Source: Vibrio gallaecicus (GTDB lineage Bacteria; Pseudomonadota; Gammaproteobacteria; Enterobacterales; Vibrionaceae). From it: a stretch of 64,000 bases of DNA. The translations under genes were made by a program, and so were the position numbers. The stretch is taken from NCBI RefSeq assembly GCF_024347495.1, contig NZ_AP025490.1, positions 3,038,001 to 3,102,000 on the forward strand. Direction: 5' to 3'. Below, piece after piece: positions 34,760 through 44,177 of this stretch (positions are counted from its first letter, which is position 1; the number at the start of each line of letters is the position of its first letter). The notes under the pieces are model-generated. The model saw only the letters and a list, made by a program, of their open reading frames with translations, searched no databases and had not been told where the DNA came from.

Positions 34760-35728
34760 TTGAAAATTGGAAACTATCAACTAAAGAACAATCTAATCGT
34801 TGCTCCTATGGCTGGCGTGACGGATAGACCATTCCGAGAGTTGTGTCTTCGCTACGGTGCGGGGATGGCAGTCAGTGAAATGATGTCCTCCAATCCTAAA
34901 GTTTGGAAAACGTCGAAGTCTCAGCAGCGAATGGTACATGAAGGCGAATCGGGCATTCGTTCTGTACAAATTGCTGGTGCAGATCCACAGCTGATGGCTG
35001 AAGCTGCGCAATTCAATGTAGGTAACGGTGCGCAAATCATCGATATCAACATGGGTTGCCCAGCTAAAAAAGTAAACAAAAAGCTCGCGGGCTCTGCTTT
35101 GCTCCAATATCCAGATCTCATTGAAGATATCTTGAAAGCGGTCGTGAATGCAGTCGATGTTCCAGTAACATTGAAAACTCGTACGGGTTGGGACACAAGT
35201 AACAGAAATTGTGTCCACATAGCAAAAATAGCCGAAGACTGCGGCATACAAGCTCTTGCTCTCCATGGGAGAACTCGCGCATGTATGTACAAAGGAGAGG
35301 CAGAATACAAACACATTAAAGCGGCAAAACAAGCTGTCTCGATACCGGTTATTGCTAATGGTGATATCGATAGCCCAGAGAAAGCTAAGTTTGTACTGGA
35401 GTACACCGGTGCGGACGCTTTAATGATTGGTCGCCCTGCCCAAGGTCGCCCATGGATTTTTAACGAAATCCTACACTATTTGGAAAACGGTACCACGATG
35501 CCAGAGCTTCCAACTGAGGAAGTGAAAAGTATCATGCTTGGTCATGTTCACGCTCTACATGAATTTTATGGAGAGTTTTTAGGCCCTCGCATTGCTCGTA
35601 AGCATGTGGGTTGGTATTTAAAAGAACATGAACAAGCGAGTGAGTTTCGCCGTACCTTCAACGCTCTCGAGGCAGCTGAGCTGCAACTTGAGGCGCTAGA
35701 AGGTTATTTTGATCACGTTGCACTATAA
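34760..35728 (+). CDS. dusB: tRNA-dihydrouridine synthase B
   Basis: FMN-dependent reduction of uridine in the tRNA D-loop. From the TTG at 34760 the protein has 322 residues and begins (M)[11 protein letters not shown], aligning with E. coli DusB. A TTG nine codons upstream (34733) would coincide with the predicted transcription start and has no family support. The TIM barrel carries [11 protein letters not shown], the catalytic Cys in NMGCPAKKV, and the FMN site [16 protein letters not shown]. The TTG has no strong ribosome-binding site, so expression may be low. It is co-transcribed with fis, 23 bp downstream. Confidence 0.93.
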   Translation: MKIGNYQLKNNLIVAPMAGVTDRPFRELCLRYGAGMAVSEMMSSNPKVWKTSKSQQRMVHEGESGIRSVQIAGADPQLMAEAAQFNVGNGAQIIDINMGCPAKKVNKKLAGSALLQYPDLIEDILKAVVNAVDVPVTLKTRTGWDTSNRNCVHIAKIAEDCGIQALALHGRTRACMYKGEAEYKHIKAAKQAVSIPVIANGDIDSPEKAKFVLEYTGADALMIGRPAQGRPWIFNEILHYLENGTTMPELPTEEVKSIMLGHVHALHEFYGEFLGPRIARKHVGWYLKEHEQASEFRRTFNALEAAELQLEALEGYFDHVAL

Positions 35729-35751
35729 TTACGAGAAGAGCTAGACCGAAT

Positions 35752-36048
35752 ATGTTCGAACAAAATCTGACTTCAGAAGCATTGACAGTAACGACAGTTA
35801 CATCACAAGACCAAATCACGCAGAAGCCTCTACGTGACTCAGTTAAAGCATCATTGAAAAATTACCTTGCTCAATTAAACGGTCAAGAAGTCAGCGAGTT
35901 ATACGAGCTAGTATTAGCTGAAGTGGAACAGCCACTACTAGACACTATCATGCAGTACACTCGCGGAAACCAAACTCGCGCAGCAACTATGATGGGTATT
36001 AACCGCGGAACTCTTCGCAAGAAGCTTAAAAAATACGGCATGAACTAA
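35752..36048 (+). CDS. fis: Nucleoid protein Fis
   Basis: Abundant DNA-bending nucleoid protein and activator of rRNA and tRNA promoters during rapid growth. The 98 residues are the exact family length. It has a flexible beta-hairpin arm (about 10-26), dimerising helices and a C-terminal helix-turn-helix ([26 protein letters not shown] region, about 73-98). It is expressed with dusB from a promoter with a stringent-type discriminator, the arrangement in E. coli. Confidence 0.98.
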   Translation: MFEQNLTSEALTVTTVTSQDQITQKPLRDSVKASLKNYLAQLNGQEVSELYELVLAEVEQPLLDTIMQYTRGNQTRAATMMGINRGTLRKKLKKYGMN

Positions 36049-36072
36049 TCGTTCTTTCGTAATTTTCGATTT

Positions 36073-36105
36073 AAACCGAGTTCACTTTGTGGATTCGGTT
36101 TTTTT
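36073..36105 (+). terminator. fis terminator
   Basis: AAACCGAGTTCAC pairs with GTGGATTCGGTTT (two G-T pairs) around a TTT loop, followed by a run of T, 25 bp after fis. Confidence 0.9.
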
Positions 36106-36217
36106 ATACGTAAAACAAATTAAACGAACAAATATTAGCCAATTTGTGATCCGTTAGGATTGATAACCCCCGAGTGACCGATATAATGGTCGATTATTCT
36201 TATATTCGGGATGCTAC

Positions 36218-37186
36218 ATGGTTGATATGCAAAGGGAAGAATGGCTCAGCACCTTGCTAAGCGAGCTTCCTGATCGTCATCTGCTGATCGATAAGAATGG
36301 ATTAATCATTGAAAGCTTTGGGCATATTCCCCTTTCTACGGCGCTTTCTGACAATCCGACAATCAATACGCTTCTCCCACCATCTCTTGCGGAGCAATTA
36401 ATGCAGCATGCATTACACGCTTTAGCATCCGGAGAGCTCAAACAATTTCGTTATTCCATTTCACCTTGTCAGCAACTACAGCTTTCTATTGAAGAATTGG
36501 AATCGTTAAGCAACACCGAAGAAAGATGGTTTGAATCTACTCTAAAACCACTGACACGTACGAATAACGCCCCTTATATACTCTGGCAAGAAAAAGACAT
36601 AACAGAAGCTTACCTGCACGAAGCCGAGCTCAAGAGGTTATCTGAAACTGATGAGCTAACGGGTATTTTGAATAGAAGAGCGTTCTTACTCGGTCTCGAA
36701 AATGAAATGAAACAATCACAAAAGCAAAACGTAGCCTGCTTAATGATTGATATTGACCATTTCAAAGAAATTAACGACCGTGTGGGTCATTTGTCTGGAG
36801 ATGAGGTAATCACTCAAGTTGCGCACATTTGCCAACAGTCTATCCGCTCGAACGACTACATTGGCCGTCTAGGGGGAGAAGAGTTTGGAATAGTGCTGCC
36901 GAATACCAGTGCAATTGAAGCTTACAGTACCGCAGAAGCAATCAGAACGAGTATAGAGTCTACACCATGCACTGTAGATGGGCATACCATCTACCCTACA
37001 GTGAGTATTGGGCTAGCTGAATTAAATCCAACGGTCACATCTGTTCGTGAGCTATTAGTTCAAGCAGATAAAGCCATGTACTACTCAAAGCAAACAGGTC
37101 GTAATCAGGTCACTATTTATTATGATAACTTACCTACTATCAAAATAGACTCACCTTTAAATGCCAACATCCTTCAAGCTTCTTAG
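36218..37186 (+). CDS. Diguanylate cyclase (GGDEF protein)
   Basis: Synthesises cyclic di-GMP from two GTP. The 322 residues comprise an N-terminal PAS-like domain (about 1-125, DRHLLIDKNGLIIESFG) and a GGDEF domain (about 140-305). The active-site motif GGEEF is at 219-223. An RxxD inhibitory site (RSND) lies five residues upstream, so product inhibition is likely intact. There is no membrane segment or signal peptide, so the sensing is probably cytosolic. The ligand of the PAS-like domain is unknown. It converges with zntR, with only 5 bp between the genes. Confidence 0.93.
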   Translation: MVDMQREEWLSTLLSELPDRHLLIDKNGLIIESFGHIPLSTALSDNPTINTLLPPSLAEQLMQHALHALASGELKQFRYSISPCQQLQLSIEELESLSNTEERWFESTLKPLTRTNNAPYILWQEKDITEAYLHEAELKRLSETDELTGILNRRAFLLGLENEMKQSQKQNVACLMIDIDHFKEINDRVGHLSGDEVITQVAHICQQSIRSNDYIGRLGGEEFGIVLPNTSAIEAYSTAEAIRTSIESTPCTVDGHTIYPTVSIGLAELNPTVTSVRELLVQADKAMYYSKQTGRNQVTIYYDNLPTIKIDSPLNANILQAS

Positions 37187-37191
37187 ACCTG

Positions 37192-37632
37192 TTATATGTT
37201 GTCGTGCTGACAACACGAATCTTCATGCTCCTCACTTGCAAATGCTCCTAATATCGAGCAATGACTAGCATCATCATCCACGTGCCCACAGCAAGCATCA
37301 TTAATTTTCTTCAATGCCGTTCTAATTCTTCCCAGTTCTTTGATTTTTTCATCTATAACAACTAATTTGGCAGTCGTAATCGCTTTTACTTCAGCGCAAC
37401 TATGCTCAGTTGCTTCCAGCTTTATTTCCAGCAACTCTCTGATTTCATCCAAGCTTAAACCCAGTTCTTTTGCTTTAAGAATGAAACTGACTTGTTTTTG
37501 GTTTTCTTCACTGTAAATACGATAGCCTGAGTCACTCCTACCCGCAGGTGCAATAAGTTTATTTTTTTCATAAAAGCGCAATGTATCGGCAGTAACACCA
37601 CATCTTTTTGCTAATTCACCAATCTGAAACAT
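37192..37632 (-). CDS. zntR: Zn(II)-responsive MerR-type regulator ZntR
   Basis: A 146-residue cytosolic regulator that untwists the promoter of a zinc exporter (zntA) when zinc is bound. It has an N-terminal MerR helix-turn-helix (1-38, IGELAKRCGVTADTLRFYE), a long dimerisation helix (about 75-110), and zinc ligands Cys79, Cys114 and Cys115 at the same numbers as in E. coli ZntR, followed by His124-Cys125 in ASHCSIL. The C-terminal extension is rich in Cys, His and acidic residues. No exporter gene is in the window, so the regulated gene lies elsewhere. Confidence 0.9.
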   Translation of the reverse strand: MFQIGELAKRCGVTADTLRFYEKNKLIAPAGRSDSGYRIYSEENQKQVSFILKAKELGLSLDEIRELLEIKLEATEHSCAEVKAITTAKLVVIDEKIKELGRIRTALKKINDACCGHVDDDASHCSILGAFASEEHEDSCCQHDNI

Positions 37633-37953
37633 AATTTCGACTCTTTGGTTATCTTCTTCTATTAACCATCTCGTTACTTTTGAAGCTGAAATGGCATTTT
37701 TCCTAATTAATTTTGAGATGCCAAACGATTGCGCGAGCTTTTTTGTAATAAATTAGTTAGAATCTGCGCCATCAAATTTGGAGTTGGTTATCTTATATGT
37801 TGATTATAAGAACGCCCCAAAGGTCTTTACCAAAACTGACCAATATTTTATCTCTTACCAGTATCTAGAATAACCTAAGGTGGGAAGGTAGAAACAAGTT
37901 CTTTTTTGGCAAATATCTTTATTTTAACCCCATGAATTTGAGGAAATGGAAGC
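37633..37953. other. Spacer upstream of purH
   Basis: 321 bp between divergent zntR and purH. It contains the PurR-like operator and a -10-like TAGAAT at 37758-37763, giving a purH leader of about 185 nt. No structure resembling a purine riboswitch and no gene was recognised. Confidence 0.6.
37719..37734 (+). promoter_or_regulatory. PurR-like operator of purHD
   Basis: TGCCAAACGATTGCGC matches the PurR 16-mer ACGCAAACGTTTGCGT at 11 positions including the central CAAACG-TTGCG core. It lies 23 bp upstream of TAGAAT, thus over the -35 region, where PurR repression is expected. Confidence 0.7.
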
Positions 37954-39546
37954 ATGAATAACGCTCGTCCAATTCGCCGCGCTCTAATCAGCGTATCAGA
38001 CAAAACTGGTATCGTTGAATTTGCACAAGCTCTTGCTAACCGTGGTGTAGATATCTTATCTACTGGTGGCACTGCTCGCCTGCTTGCTGAAAAAGGCATC
38101 TCTGTTACAGAAGTATCTGATTACACTGGTTTCCCAGAAATGATGGATGGCCGTGTTAAGACTCTGCACCCAAAAGTTCATGGTGGTGTTCTAGGCCGTC
38201 GTGGTCAAGATGATGACGTGATGGAAACTCACGGTATCAACCCTATCGATATGGTTGTTGTAAACCTATACCCATTCGCAGAAACCGTTGCTAAAGAAGG
38301 TTGTACCCTTGCTGACGCTGTTGAGAACATCGACATCGGTGGTCCAACAATGGTTCGCTCTGCAGCGAAAAACCACAAAGACGTAACTATCGTGGTTAAC
38401 GCACACGACTACGAGCGCGTTGTTGCTGAAATGGACGCGAACGAGAAGTCTCTAACGCTAGAGACTCGCTTCGACCTCGCTATCGCAGCATTCGAGCACA
38501 CAGCTTCTTACGACGGCATGATAGCAAACTACTTCGGCACTATGGTTCCATCTTACGGTGAGAACAAAGAAGGTGATGAAGAGTCTAAGTTCCCTCGTAC
38601 ATTCAACCAACAGTTCGAGAAGAAACAAGACATGCGCTACGGTGAGAACAGCCACCAAGCAGCCGCATTCTACGTTGAAGCGAATCCTGAAGAGGCATCA
38701 GTATCGACTGCTCGCCAAATTCAAGGTAAAGCACTTTCTTACAACAACATTGCTGACACTGACGCAGCACTTGAGTGTGTAAAAGAGTTCAGCGAGCCAG
38801 CATGTGTCATCGTTAAGCACGCTAACCCATGTGGTGTTGCACTAGGTGAAGACATCCTAGAAGCTTACGACCGTGCATTCAAAACAGATCCAACGTCTGC
38901 ATTTGGCGGCATCATTGCTTTCAACCGTGAACTAGACGCAGCAACAGCAACGGCTATCACTGAGCGTCAATTCGTTGAAGTTATCATTGCACCATCTGTT
39001 TCTGCTGAAGCAGTAGCAATCGTAGCGGCTAAGAAAAATCTTCGCCTGCTTGAGTGTGGTGAGTGGACAACTAAGACAACTGGTTTTGACGTGAAACGCG
39101 TTAACGGTGGTTTGCTAGTTCAAGATCGTGACCAAGGCATGGTGTCTGAAGATGACCTGAAAGTGGTTTCTAAGCGTCAACCAACAGCTGAAGAATTGAA
39201 AGATGCTCTATTCTGCTGGAAAGTTGCTAAGTACGTTAAATCTAACGCTATCGTTTACTCGAAAGGCGACATGACTATCGGTGTAGGCGCTGGTCAGATG
39301 AGCCGCGTTTACTCAGCTAAAATCGCAGGCATCAAGGCTGCAGACGAAGGTCTACAGGTTGAAGGTTGTGTAATGGCATCTGATGCGTTCTTCCCATTCC
39401 GTGACGGTATCGACGCGGCAGCAGAAGCGGGTATCAAATGTGTAATCCAACCGGGCGGTTCTATGCGTGATGACGAAGTTATCGCTGCAGCAGACGAACA
39501 CGGCATGGCGATGATCTTCACAGGCATGCGTCACTTCCGCCACTAA
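37954..39546 (+). CDS. purH: Bifunctional AICAR formyltransferase/IMP cyclohydrolase
   Basis: Last two steps of IMP synthesis. The 530 residues have an N-terminal cyclohydrolase domain (about 1-195: [38 protein letters not shown]) and a C-terminal transformylase domain (about 200-530) with the catalytic KHANPCG motif. Length is normal. It is followed 84 bp later by purD, the standard purHD operon, with a PurR-like operator upstream. Confidence 0.98.
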   Translation: MNNARPIRRALISVSDKTGIVEFAQALANRGVDILSTGGTARLLAEKGISVTEVSDYTGFPEMMDGRVKTLHPKVHGGVLGRRGQDDDVMETHGINPIDMVVVNLYPFAETVAKEGCTLADAVENIDIGGPTMVRSAAKNHKDVTIVVNAHDYERVVAEMDANEKSLTLETRFDLAIAAFEHTASYDGMIANYFGTMVPSYGENKEGDEESKFPRTFNQQFEKKQDMRYGENSHQAAAFYVEANPEEASVSTARQIQGKALSYNNIADTDAALECVKEFSEPACVIVKHANPCGVALGEDILEAYDRAFKTDPTSAFGGIIAFNRELDAATATAITERQFVEVIIAPSVSAEAVAIVAAKKNLRLLECGEWTTKTTGFDVKRVNGGLLVQDRDQGMVSEDDLKVVSKRQPTAEELKDALFCWKVAKYVKSNAIVYSKGDMTIGVGAGQMSRVYSAKIAGIKAADEGLQVEGCVMASDAFFPFRDGIDAAAEAGIKCVIQPGGSMRDDEVIAAADEHGMAMIFTGMRHFRH

Positions 39547-39630
39547 TATTGGTTTATCTAAACGATTAGTTGCTATCGAGCCTCTCAAATTTGAGGGACT
39601 TTTAAGAATTAAAGACTTAAGGATTGAAAC

Positions 39631-40920
39631 ATGAACGTATTAATCATCGGTGCTGGCGGTAGAGAACATGCTTTGGGTTGGAAAGCAGCTCAAAATCCAA
39701 ACGTTGAAACAGTATTCATTGCTCCAGGTAATGCAGGCACAGCGCTTGAGCCTAAGCTTGAGAACGTAAACATCGGCGTTGAAGACATCGCAGGTTTAGT
39801 CGCGTTTGCTCAAGAGAAAAAAATCGAACTGACTATCGTTGGCCCTGAAGCACCACTAGTTATAGGTGTGGTTGATGCCTTCCGCGAAGTGAGTCTTCCT
39901 ATCTTTGGTCCAACGCAAGCAGCAGCGCAGCTTGAAGGTTCTAAAGCATTTACTAAAGACTTCTTAGCTCGCCATGACATTCCAACAGGTTACTACGCAA
40001 ACTTCACTGAGATTGAGCCAGCACTTGCTTACGTACGCGAGCAAGGTGCTCCAATTGTAGTGAAAGCTGACGGTCTTGCGGCAGGTAAAGGCGTTATCGT
40101 TGCGATGACTCTTGAAGAAGCTGAAGACGCAATCAAAGACATGCTAGCGGGCAATGCATTTGGTGAAGCAGGTAGCCGCGTAGTCATTGAAGAGTTCCTT
40201 GAAGGCGAAGAAGCAAGTTTCATCGTGATGGTTGATGGCGCAAGCGTACTGCCTATGGCCACCAGCCAAGATCACAAACGTGTTGGCGACAAAGACACAG
40301 GTCCTAACACTGGCGGCATGGGTGCTTACTCTCCTGCTCCTGTCGTTACTCCAGAAATCCACAACCGCATCCTTGAAGAAGTTATCTACCCAACGGTACG
40401 TGGTATGGATGCAGAAGGCGCGCCTTACACGGGTTTCCTTTACGCTGGTCTAATGATTGATGCTGATGGCACGCCAAAAGTTATCGAATATAACTGCCGC
40501 TTTGGCGATCCTGAAACGCAACCTATCATGATGCGCATGGAATCAGACCTAGTTGAGTTATGTCTAATGGCTGTTAACGAAAAGCTAGACGAAGCAGAAT
40601 CTAAATGGGATCCTCGCGCTTCTATCGGCGTGGTCCTTGCCGCTGGCGGTTACCCTGCTGATTATGCAAAAGGTGATGTTATTACTCTTCCTACAAGCGA
40701 AGTTGAAGGTCAAAAAATCTTCCACGCAGGTACAGCGAATAACGAAGCTGGCGATGTTGTGACAAACGGCGGTCGTGTACTTTGTGCGACAGCATTAGGT
40801 AATACGGTTTCTGAAGCTCAGGAGCGCGCCTACGCCTTAACTAAGCAAGTTAGCTGGAATGGTATGTTCCACCGCAATGACATTGGTTACCGTGCGATTG
40901 CGCGCGAGCAAGAGTCATAG
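39631..40920 (+). CDS. purD: Phosphoribosylamine-glycine ligase
   Basis: Second step of purine synthesis, forming glycinamide ribonucleotide. The 429 residues are an ATP-grasp enzyme: N-terminal [24 protein letters not shown], the ATP segment [16 protein letters not shown], the P-D-H-K/R-like [24 protein letters not shown] and the metal site CRFGDPETQ. It is the last gene of the purHD operon, closed by a terminator. Confidence 0.98.
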   Translation: MNVLIIGAGGREHALGWKAAQNPNVETVFIAPGNAGTALEPKLENVNIGVEDIAGLVAFAQEKKIELTIVGPEAPLVIGVVDAFREVSLPIFGPTQAAAQLEGSKAFTKDFLARHDIPTGYYANFTEIEPALAYVREQGAPIVVKADGLAAGKGVIVAMTLEEAEDAIKDMLAGNAFGEAGSRVVIEEFLEGEEASFIVMVDGASVLPMATSQDHKRVGDKDTGPNTGGMGAYSPAPVVTPEIHNRILEEVIYPTVRGMDAEGAPYTGFLYAGLMIDADGTPKVIEYNCRFGDPETQPIMMRMESDLVELCLMAVNEKLDEAESKWDPRASIGVVLAAGGYPADYAKGDVITLPTSEVEGQKIFHAGTANNEAGDVVTNGGRVLCATALGNTVSEAQERAYALTKQVSWNGMFHRNDIGYRAIAREQES

Positions 40921-40946
40921 AGATAAGAGAATACTCTCTAAAATAT

Positions 40947-40972
40947 AAAAGGTGCTGAGATGCACCTTTTTT
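40947..40972 (+). terminator. purD terminator
   Basis: AAAAGGTGC/GCACCTTTTTT stem-loop with a T tail, 27 bp after purD. Confidence 0.9.
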
Positions 40973-41061
40973 ATTGCCATATTATAAGTTGAACTGATGG
41001 CTTAGTTATTAGAATAACGTTATTCCACCGAAGCTATGGCGACAACGTTATTACGGTAAAA

Positions 41062-41760
41062 CTACTGCGGCAACAGTTCTGGTCGGGTAATACAATCTTG
41101 GCTGTCTTCCGATAACATAAGCAACTCTTCAACTGACACTTTGTTTAAATATTTACGTCCCAGAAAAGCAGCATAGCTATCCACACTTGCTAAACGCTCA
41201 ATCACAAAACTCGGTAAAGTTTGGTTAAATTCTAGATTCTCAAATTCAGAACCTGAACATGTCTCGAATGTTTTACCATCCCAGTAACCTTGCATCAGCT
41301 CTAAACCATCGCCGTTTTGCTTCGTGGCGTTATCAATGACAGATTGCGCTTCTTTTTGATAACGCTGTAATTGGACAGGTTGGATTGGCAGAACTCGACC
41401 ATCAATACGATACTGCTGGTAAACCGCCTCACCCGTTTTATTGAAACGGATATGGACTCGATAAGGTACTAAAGTGTTTGAAGTATCTCGTTGCTTGCCT
41501 TCGCGTACGAGTTCCCTGAGCTCACCTTCTTTCCAACTGTAATCACTTTTGTACCAACCGTAATCACCTACAACAACATAATCAGAAGCAGTATGAGGGC
41601 TAGTTAATTTATTAGTGATCCAGTAGAAGCTGGTTGCATCACCCATAACTTGTCCACCTGTAAAGGTTTCAAATTGTTCTAGGTTTTGACGTGGATTGGA
41701 TGAAGAGCACCCAAGAAGAAATGTCGATAATAGTGAAGCTAAGAGAAATGCTTTATTCAT
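41062..41760 (-). CDS. DUF1481 family lipoprotein (YjaH-like)
   Basis: A 232-residue predicted outer- or inner-membrane lipoprotein. The N-terminus (MNKAFLLASLLSTFLLGCSSS) is a type II signal peptide with lipobox LLGC and lipid-carrying Cys18. The remainder fits DUF1481, of unknown function. It follows hupA directly, as yjaH follows hupA in E. coli. The intervening 47 bp contain a strong hairpin that ends only six bases before its start codon, so it may be expressed by readthrough or after processing of the hupA transcript. Confidence 0.88.
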   Translation of the reverse strand: MNKAFLLASLLSTFLLGCSSSNPRQNLEQFETFTGGQVMGDATSFYWITNKLTSPHTASDYVVVGDYGWYKSDYSWKEGELRELVREGKQRDTSNTLVPYRVHIRFNKTGEAVYQQYRIDGRVLPIQPVQLQRYQKEAQSVIDNATKQNGDGLELMQGYWDGKTFETCSGSEFENLEFNQTLPSFVIERLASVDSYAAFLGRKYLNKVSVEELLMLSEDSQDCITRPELLPQ

Positions 41761-41766
41761 AAAACC

Positions 41767-41800
41767 TGTACCGAGGTGAGAAATAGACTACCTCGGTACA
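41767..41800 (-). terminator. Hairpin between hupA and the DUF1481 gene
   Basis: Perfect 11-bp stem TGTACCGAGGT/ACCTCGGTACA with a 12-nt loop, 8 bp after the hupA stop codon, followed on the minus strand by GGTTTTATG. It could be a partial terminator or an RNase-processed stabiliser that lets hupA outnumber the downstream gene. Confidence 0.65.
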
Positions 41801-41807
41801 GTTTAGA

Positions 41808-42080
41808 TTATTTCACTGAATCTTTCAGTGCTTTACCAGCAACAAATGCAGGAACATTTGCAGCAGCGATTTGAATCTCATCGCCAGTTTTTGGATTACG
41901 ACCTGTACGAGCTGCACGGTGGTTTACTTTGAAAGTACCAAAACCAATTAGCTGAACTTGCTCGCCATCTTTTAGTGTATCAGTCACACCACCAAGGGTC
42001 GCTTCTAGAGCTGCTTTAGCTTGAGCTTTAGAAAGGTCCGCTTTTTCAGCAATAAAGTCGATTAATTGAGTCTTGTTCAT
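41808..42080 (-). CDS. hupA: DNA-binding protein HU-alpha
   Basis: Small, abundant nucleoid protein that bends and constrains DNA. The 90 residues match HU exactly: helical dimerisation part ([25 protein letters not shown]), the [21 protein letters not shown] beta arms with the intercalating Pro of RNPKTG, and the C-terminal helix. Identification as the alpha rather than beta subunit rests on the MNKTQLI start and on neighbours (purHD, DUF1481, DUF416, hemE) that match the E. coli hupA region. Confidence 0.96.
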   Translation of the reverse strand: MNKTQLIDFIAEKADLSKAQAKAALEATLGGVTDTLKDGEQVQLIGFGTFKVNHRAARTGRNPKTGDEIQIAAANVPAFVAGKALKDSVK

Positions 42081-42348
42081 TTAGGTTTCCCTTCTCTGTA
42101 TTTTTAAATTCAATTCACTCTAAAACAAAAATGCCCTGTCTGGCAAAGGTTTGTCGTCGATCTTTGGCTCTAATGCCGCAGTTTTAGCCATAATATGAGT
42201 AATAACTCACAATTTGTTACCTATTTCTTCCCCTCAGCCCTTATCTAAAGGGGCTTTAAGCGAAAATAATTGATGTCCGAAAAACAATTTGTTCTCTATA
42301 ATCCATGGTGAATCGCTGTTAAAGCGTACAATCTAATTAAGGGCAAAC

Positions 42349-43464
42349 ATGCTGCTGCTAACTATCTACATTTCCGTTGCTATCGGGATTTCTTTTATCT
42401 GTTCTGTTTTAGAAGCAGTACTACTTAGTATTAGCCCGAGCTACATTGCTCAGCTGAAACAAAAAGAGCACCCTGCAGCAGAATCTTTAGGTAAGCTTAA
42501 AACTGATATCGACCGTCCACTTGCATCTATCCTAACTCTTAACACCATCGCACATACTATTGGTGCAGCAACAGCAGGTGCACAAGCTGCTGTGGTATTT
42601 GGTAGCCAATGGCTAGGTGTATTCTCAGCCGTACTGACTTTGGCTATTTTGGTTCTATCTGAAATCGTACCTAAAACCATTGGTGCAACGTACTGGCGAC
42701 AACTAGCTCCAATGTCAGCGACCGTTTTACGCTGGATGGTCTTTTTCTTAACACCGTTTGTTTGGTTCTCTGAGCAAATCACCAAACGTCTTGCGAGAGG
42801 TCATCAACAGCCAAAAATGCGTGATGAACTTTCTGCTATGGCGATTTTGGCAAAAGAAAGTGGTGAGTTCGCTGAAGGTGAATCTAAAATTCTAAGTAAC
42901 TTACTTGGTATTCAAGATGTGGCGGTAACGCACGTCATGACACCAAGACCGGTTGTATTTCGCGTTGATGCAGAGATGAGTGTTGATGAATTCTTAGAGC
43001 AACACAAAGATACACCATTCTCTCGACCTCTTGTATTTGATGAGCAAAGCGACAATATCATTGGCTTTGTTCACCGCTTAGAGCTATTTCGTTTACAACA
43101 AGCAGGCTGCGGTCAGAAGAAGCTCGGCGAAGTGATGAGACCTATTCATGTCCTTCTCAACAACCTAGGGTTAGTTAAAGCATTTGACCAGATGATGGCT
43201 AACCGCTTGCAACTTGCTCTTGTCGTTGACGAATATGGTACCGTTCAAGGAATTATTACGCTGGAAGATATCTTTGAGCACCTACTAGGTGAAGAGATCG
43301 TCGACGAAGCTGATAAAAACACCGACATGCAAGAGCTTGCTTTCCAACGCTGGGAGAAATGGAAGGAAACACACGGAGTGATTGAGAGCCGTGATGATGA
43401 CGAAGATGAAGTCATTAAAGAGAAACCTACTGAAATAAAAGATTCTCCTGAGACATTAAAATAA
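42349..43464 (+). CDS. DUF21/CBS-domain membrane protein (CNNM-like)
   Basis: A 371-residue protein with an N-terminal DUF21 (CNNM) membrane domain (about 1-145, three to four helices; motif VLSEIVPKTIGATYW) and two cytosolic CBS domains (about 190-310; VTHVMTPRPVVF and LALVVDEYGTVQGIITLEDIFE). It lacks the C-terminal CorC_HlyC domain of the magnesium/cobalt efflux proteins, ending instead in a charged Asp/Glu/Lys tail. Relatives transport or regulate Mg2+; substrate here is unproven. It is divergent from hupA with a 268-bp spacer containing a TATAAT at 42297-42302. Confidence 0.88.
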   Translation: MLLLTIYISVAIGISFICSVLEAVLLSISPSYIAQLKQKEHPAAESLGKLKTDIDRPLASILTLNTIAHTIGAATAGAQAAVVFGSQWLGVFSAVLTLAILVLSEIVPKTIGATYWRQLAPMSATVLRWMVFFLTPFVWFSEQITKRLARGHQQPKMRDELSAMAILAKESGEFAEGESKILSNLLGIQDVAVTHVMTPRPVVFRVDAEMSVDEFLEQHKDTPFSRPLVFDEQSDNIIGFVHRLELFRLQQAGCGQKKLGEVMRPIHVLLNNLGLVKAFDQMMANRLQLALVVDEYGTVQGIITLEDIFEHLLGEEIVDEADKNTDMQELAFQRWEKWKETHGVIESRDDDEDEVIKEKPTEIKDSPETLK

Positions 43465-43470
43465 GATAAT

Positions 43471-43498
43471 AAAAAAGGCTCCCATCGGAGCCTTTTTT
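43471..43498. terminator. Bidirectional terminator, DUF21/DUF416 genes
   Basis: AAAAAAGGCTCC/GGAGCCTTTTTT stem with a CATC loop, between convergent genes. Confidence 0.92.
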
Positions 43499-43518
43499 AT
43501 TAGTAGGAACAGCCTGAC

Positions 43519-44106
43519 TTATAATGTCACACCGATATTACTAACCGGGTCTTCACGTAATTCTAAACGTAAATCTTTAATCAACTCGATATCACGCTCT
43601 GTCGTTTCACGTAATGGGCGGAAAATAGCCCACTGGACATCCCACTCTTCACAAACCGCTTCATTCTCTTTCTGGTTCTCATTTGTGATTTCATCAGAGC
43701 CTTGAGCAAATTCTAAATCAGCTACTGTTTTCACTGATTGGTGGCTCAATTTAATCATTGATTCAAACAAGAATTCTCTGTCTAACAAACCATGAAGTAG
43801 AGTTGATAAACCTTGGCAAGCGTCCATCGCAGGGTAGACACCATAAAAGTCGAAATCATCAGAGCTAGGGAACAACTCTTCCACTTTCTCCAATTGGCGT
43901 TCAAAATTTACTTTTGCAGTTTTAACAGTCAAGATTTCCCAAACACTGTCTAACACATCACGATAAATGCGCGCTTCAGCAAATTTTGTATTATCACAAA
44001 ACATGGCATAGTTAGGGTACATACGCTCACATAAGCACGCCATGAAGGTGATTTGTTGCCAAGGTTCTAACTTTTCAAGACGAACCTGCAGTGGATTCTG
44101 TAGCAT
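43519..44106 (-). CDS. DUF416 family protein (YjaG-like)
   Basis: A 195-residue soluble, mostly helical and acidic protein of unknown function. The N-terminus MLQNPLQVRLEKLEPWQQITFMACLCERMYPNYAMF-type region is closely similar to E. coli YjaG, and I place the start at that ATG (44106) rather than the GTG two codons upstream. Conserved central DDFDFYGVYPAMDAC and terminal ERDIELIKDLR segments are present. As in E. coli it lies between the hemE side and hupA. Confidence 0.88.
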   Translation of the reverse strand: MLQNPLQVRLEKLEPWQQITFMACLCERMYPNYAMFCDNTKFAEARIYRDVLDSVWEILTVKTAKVNFERQLEKVEELFPSSDDFDFYGVYPAMDACQGLSTLLHGLLDREFLFESMIKLSHQSVKTVADLEFAQGSDEITNENQKENEAVCEEWDVQWAIFRPLRETTERDIELIKDLRLELREDPVSNIGVTL

Positions 44107-44177
44107 AGTCACTCAATAATTGCAGAAAAAGACAGCGGAAGTGTACTTGATAAACTCTAGGGAAAAAAGGTAGGTCT

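Noticed and set aside
34793..35406. Two long minus-strand frames opposite dusB
   Set aside because: Antisense to a conserved enzyme; no ribosome-binding site or recognisable domain.
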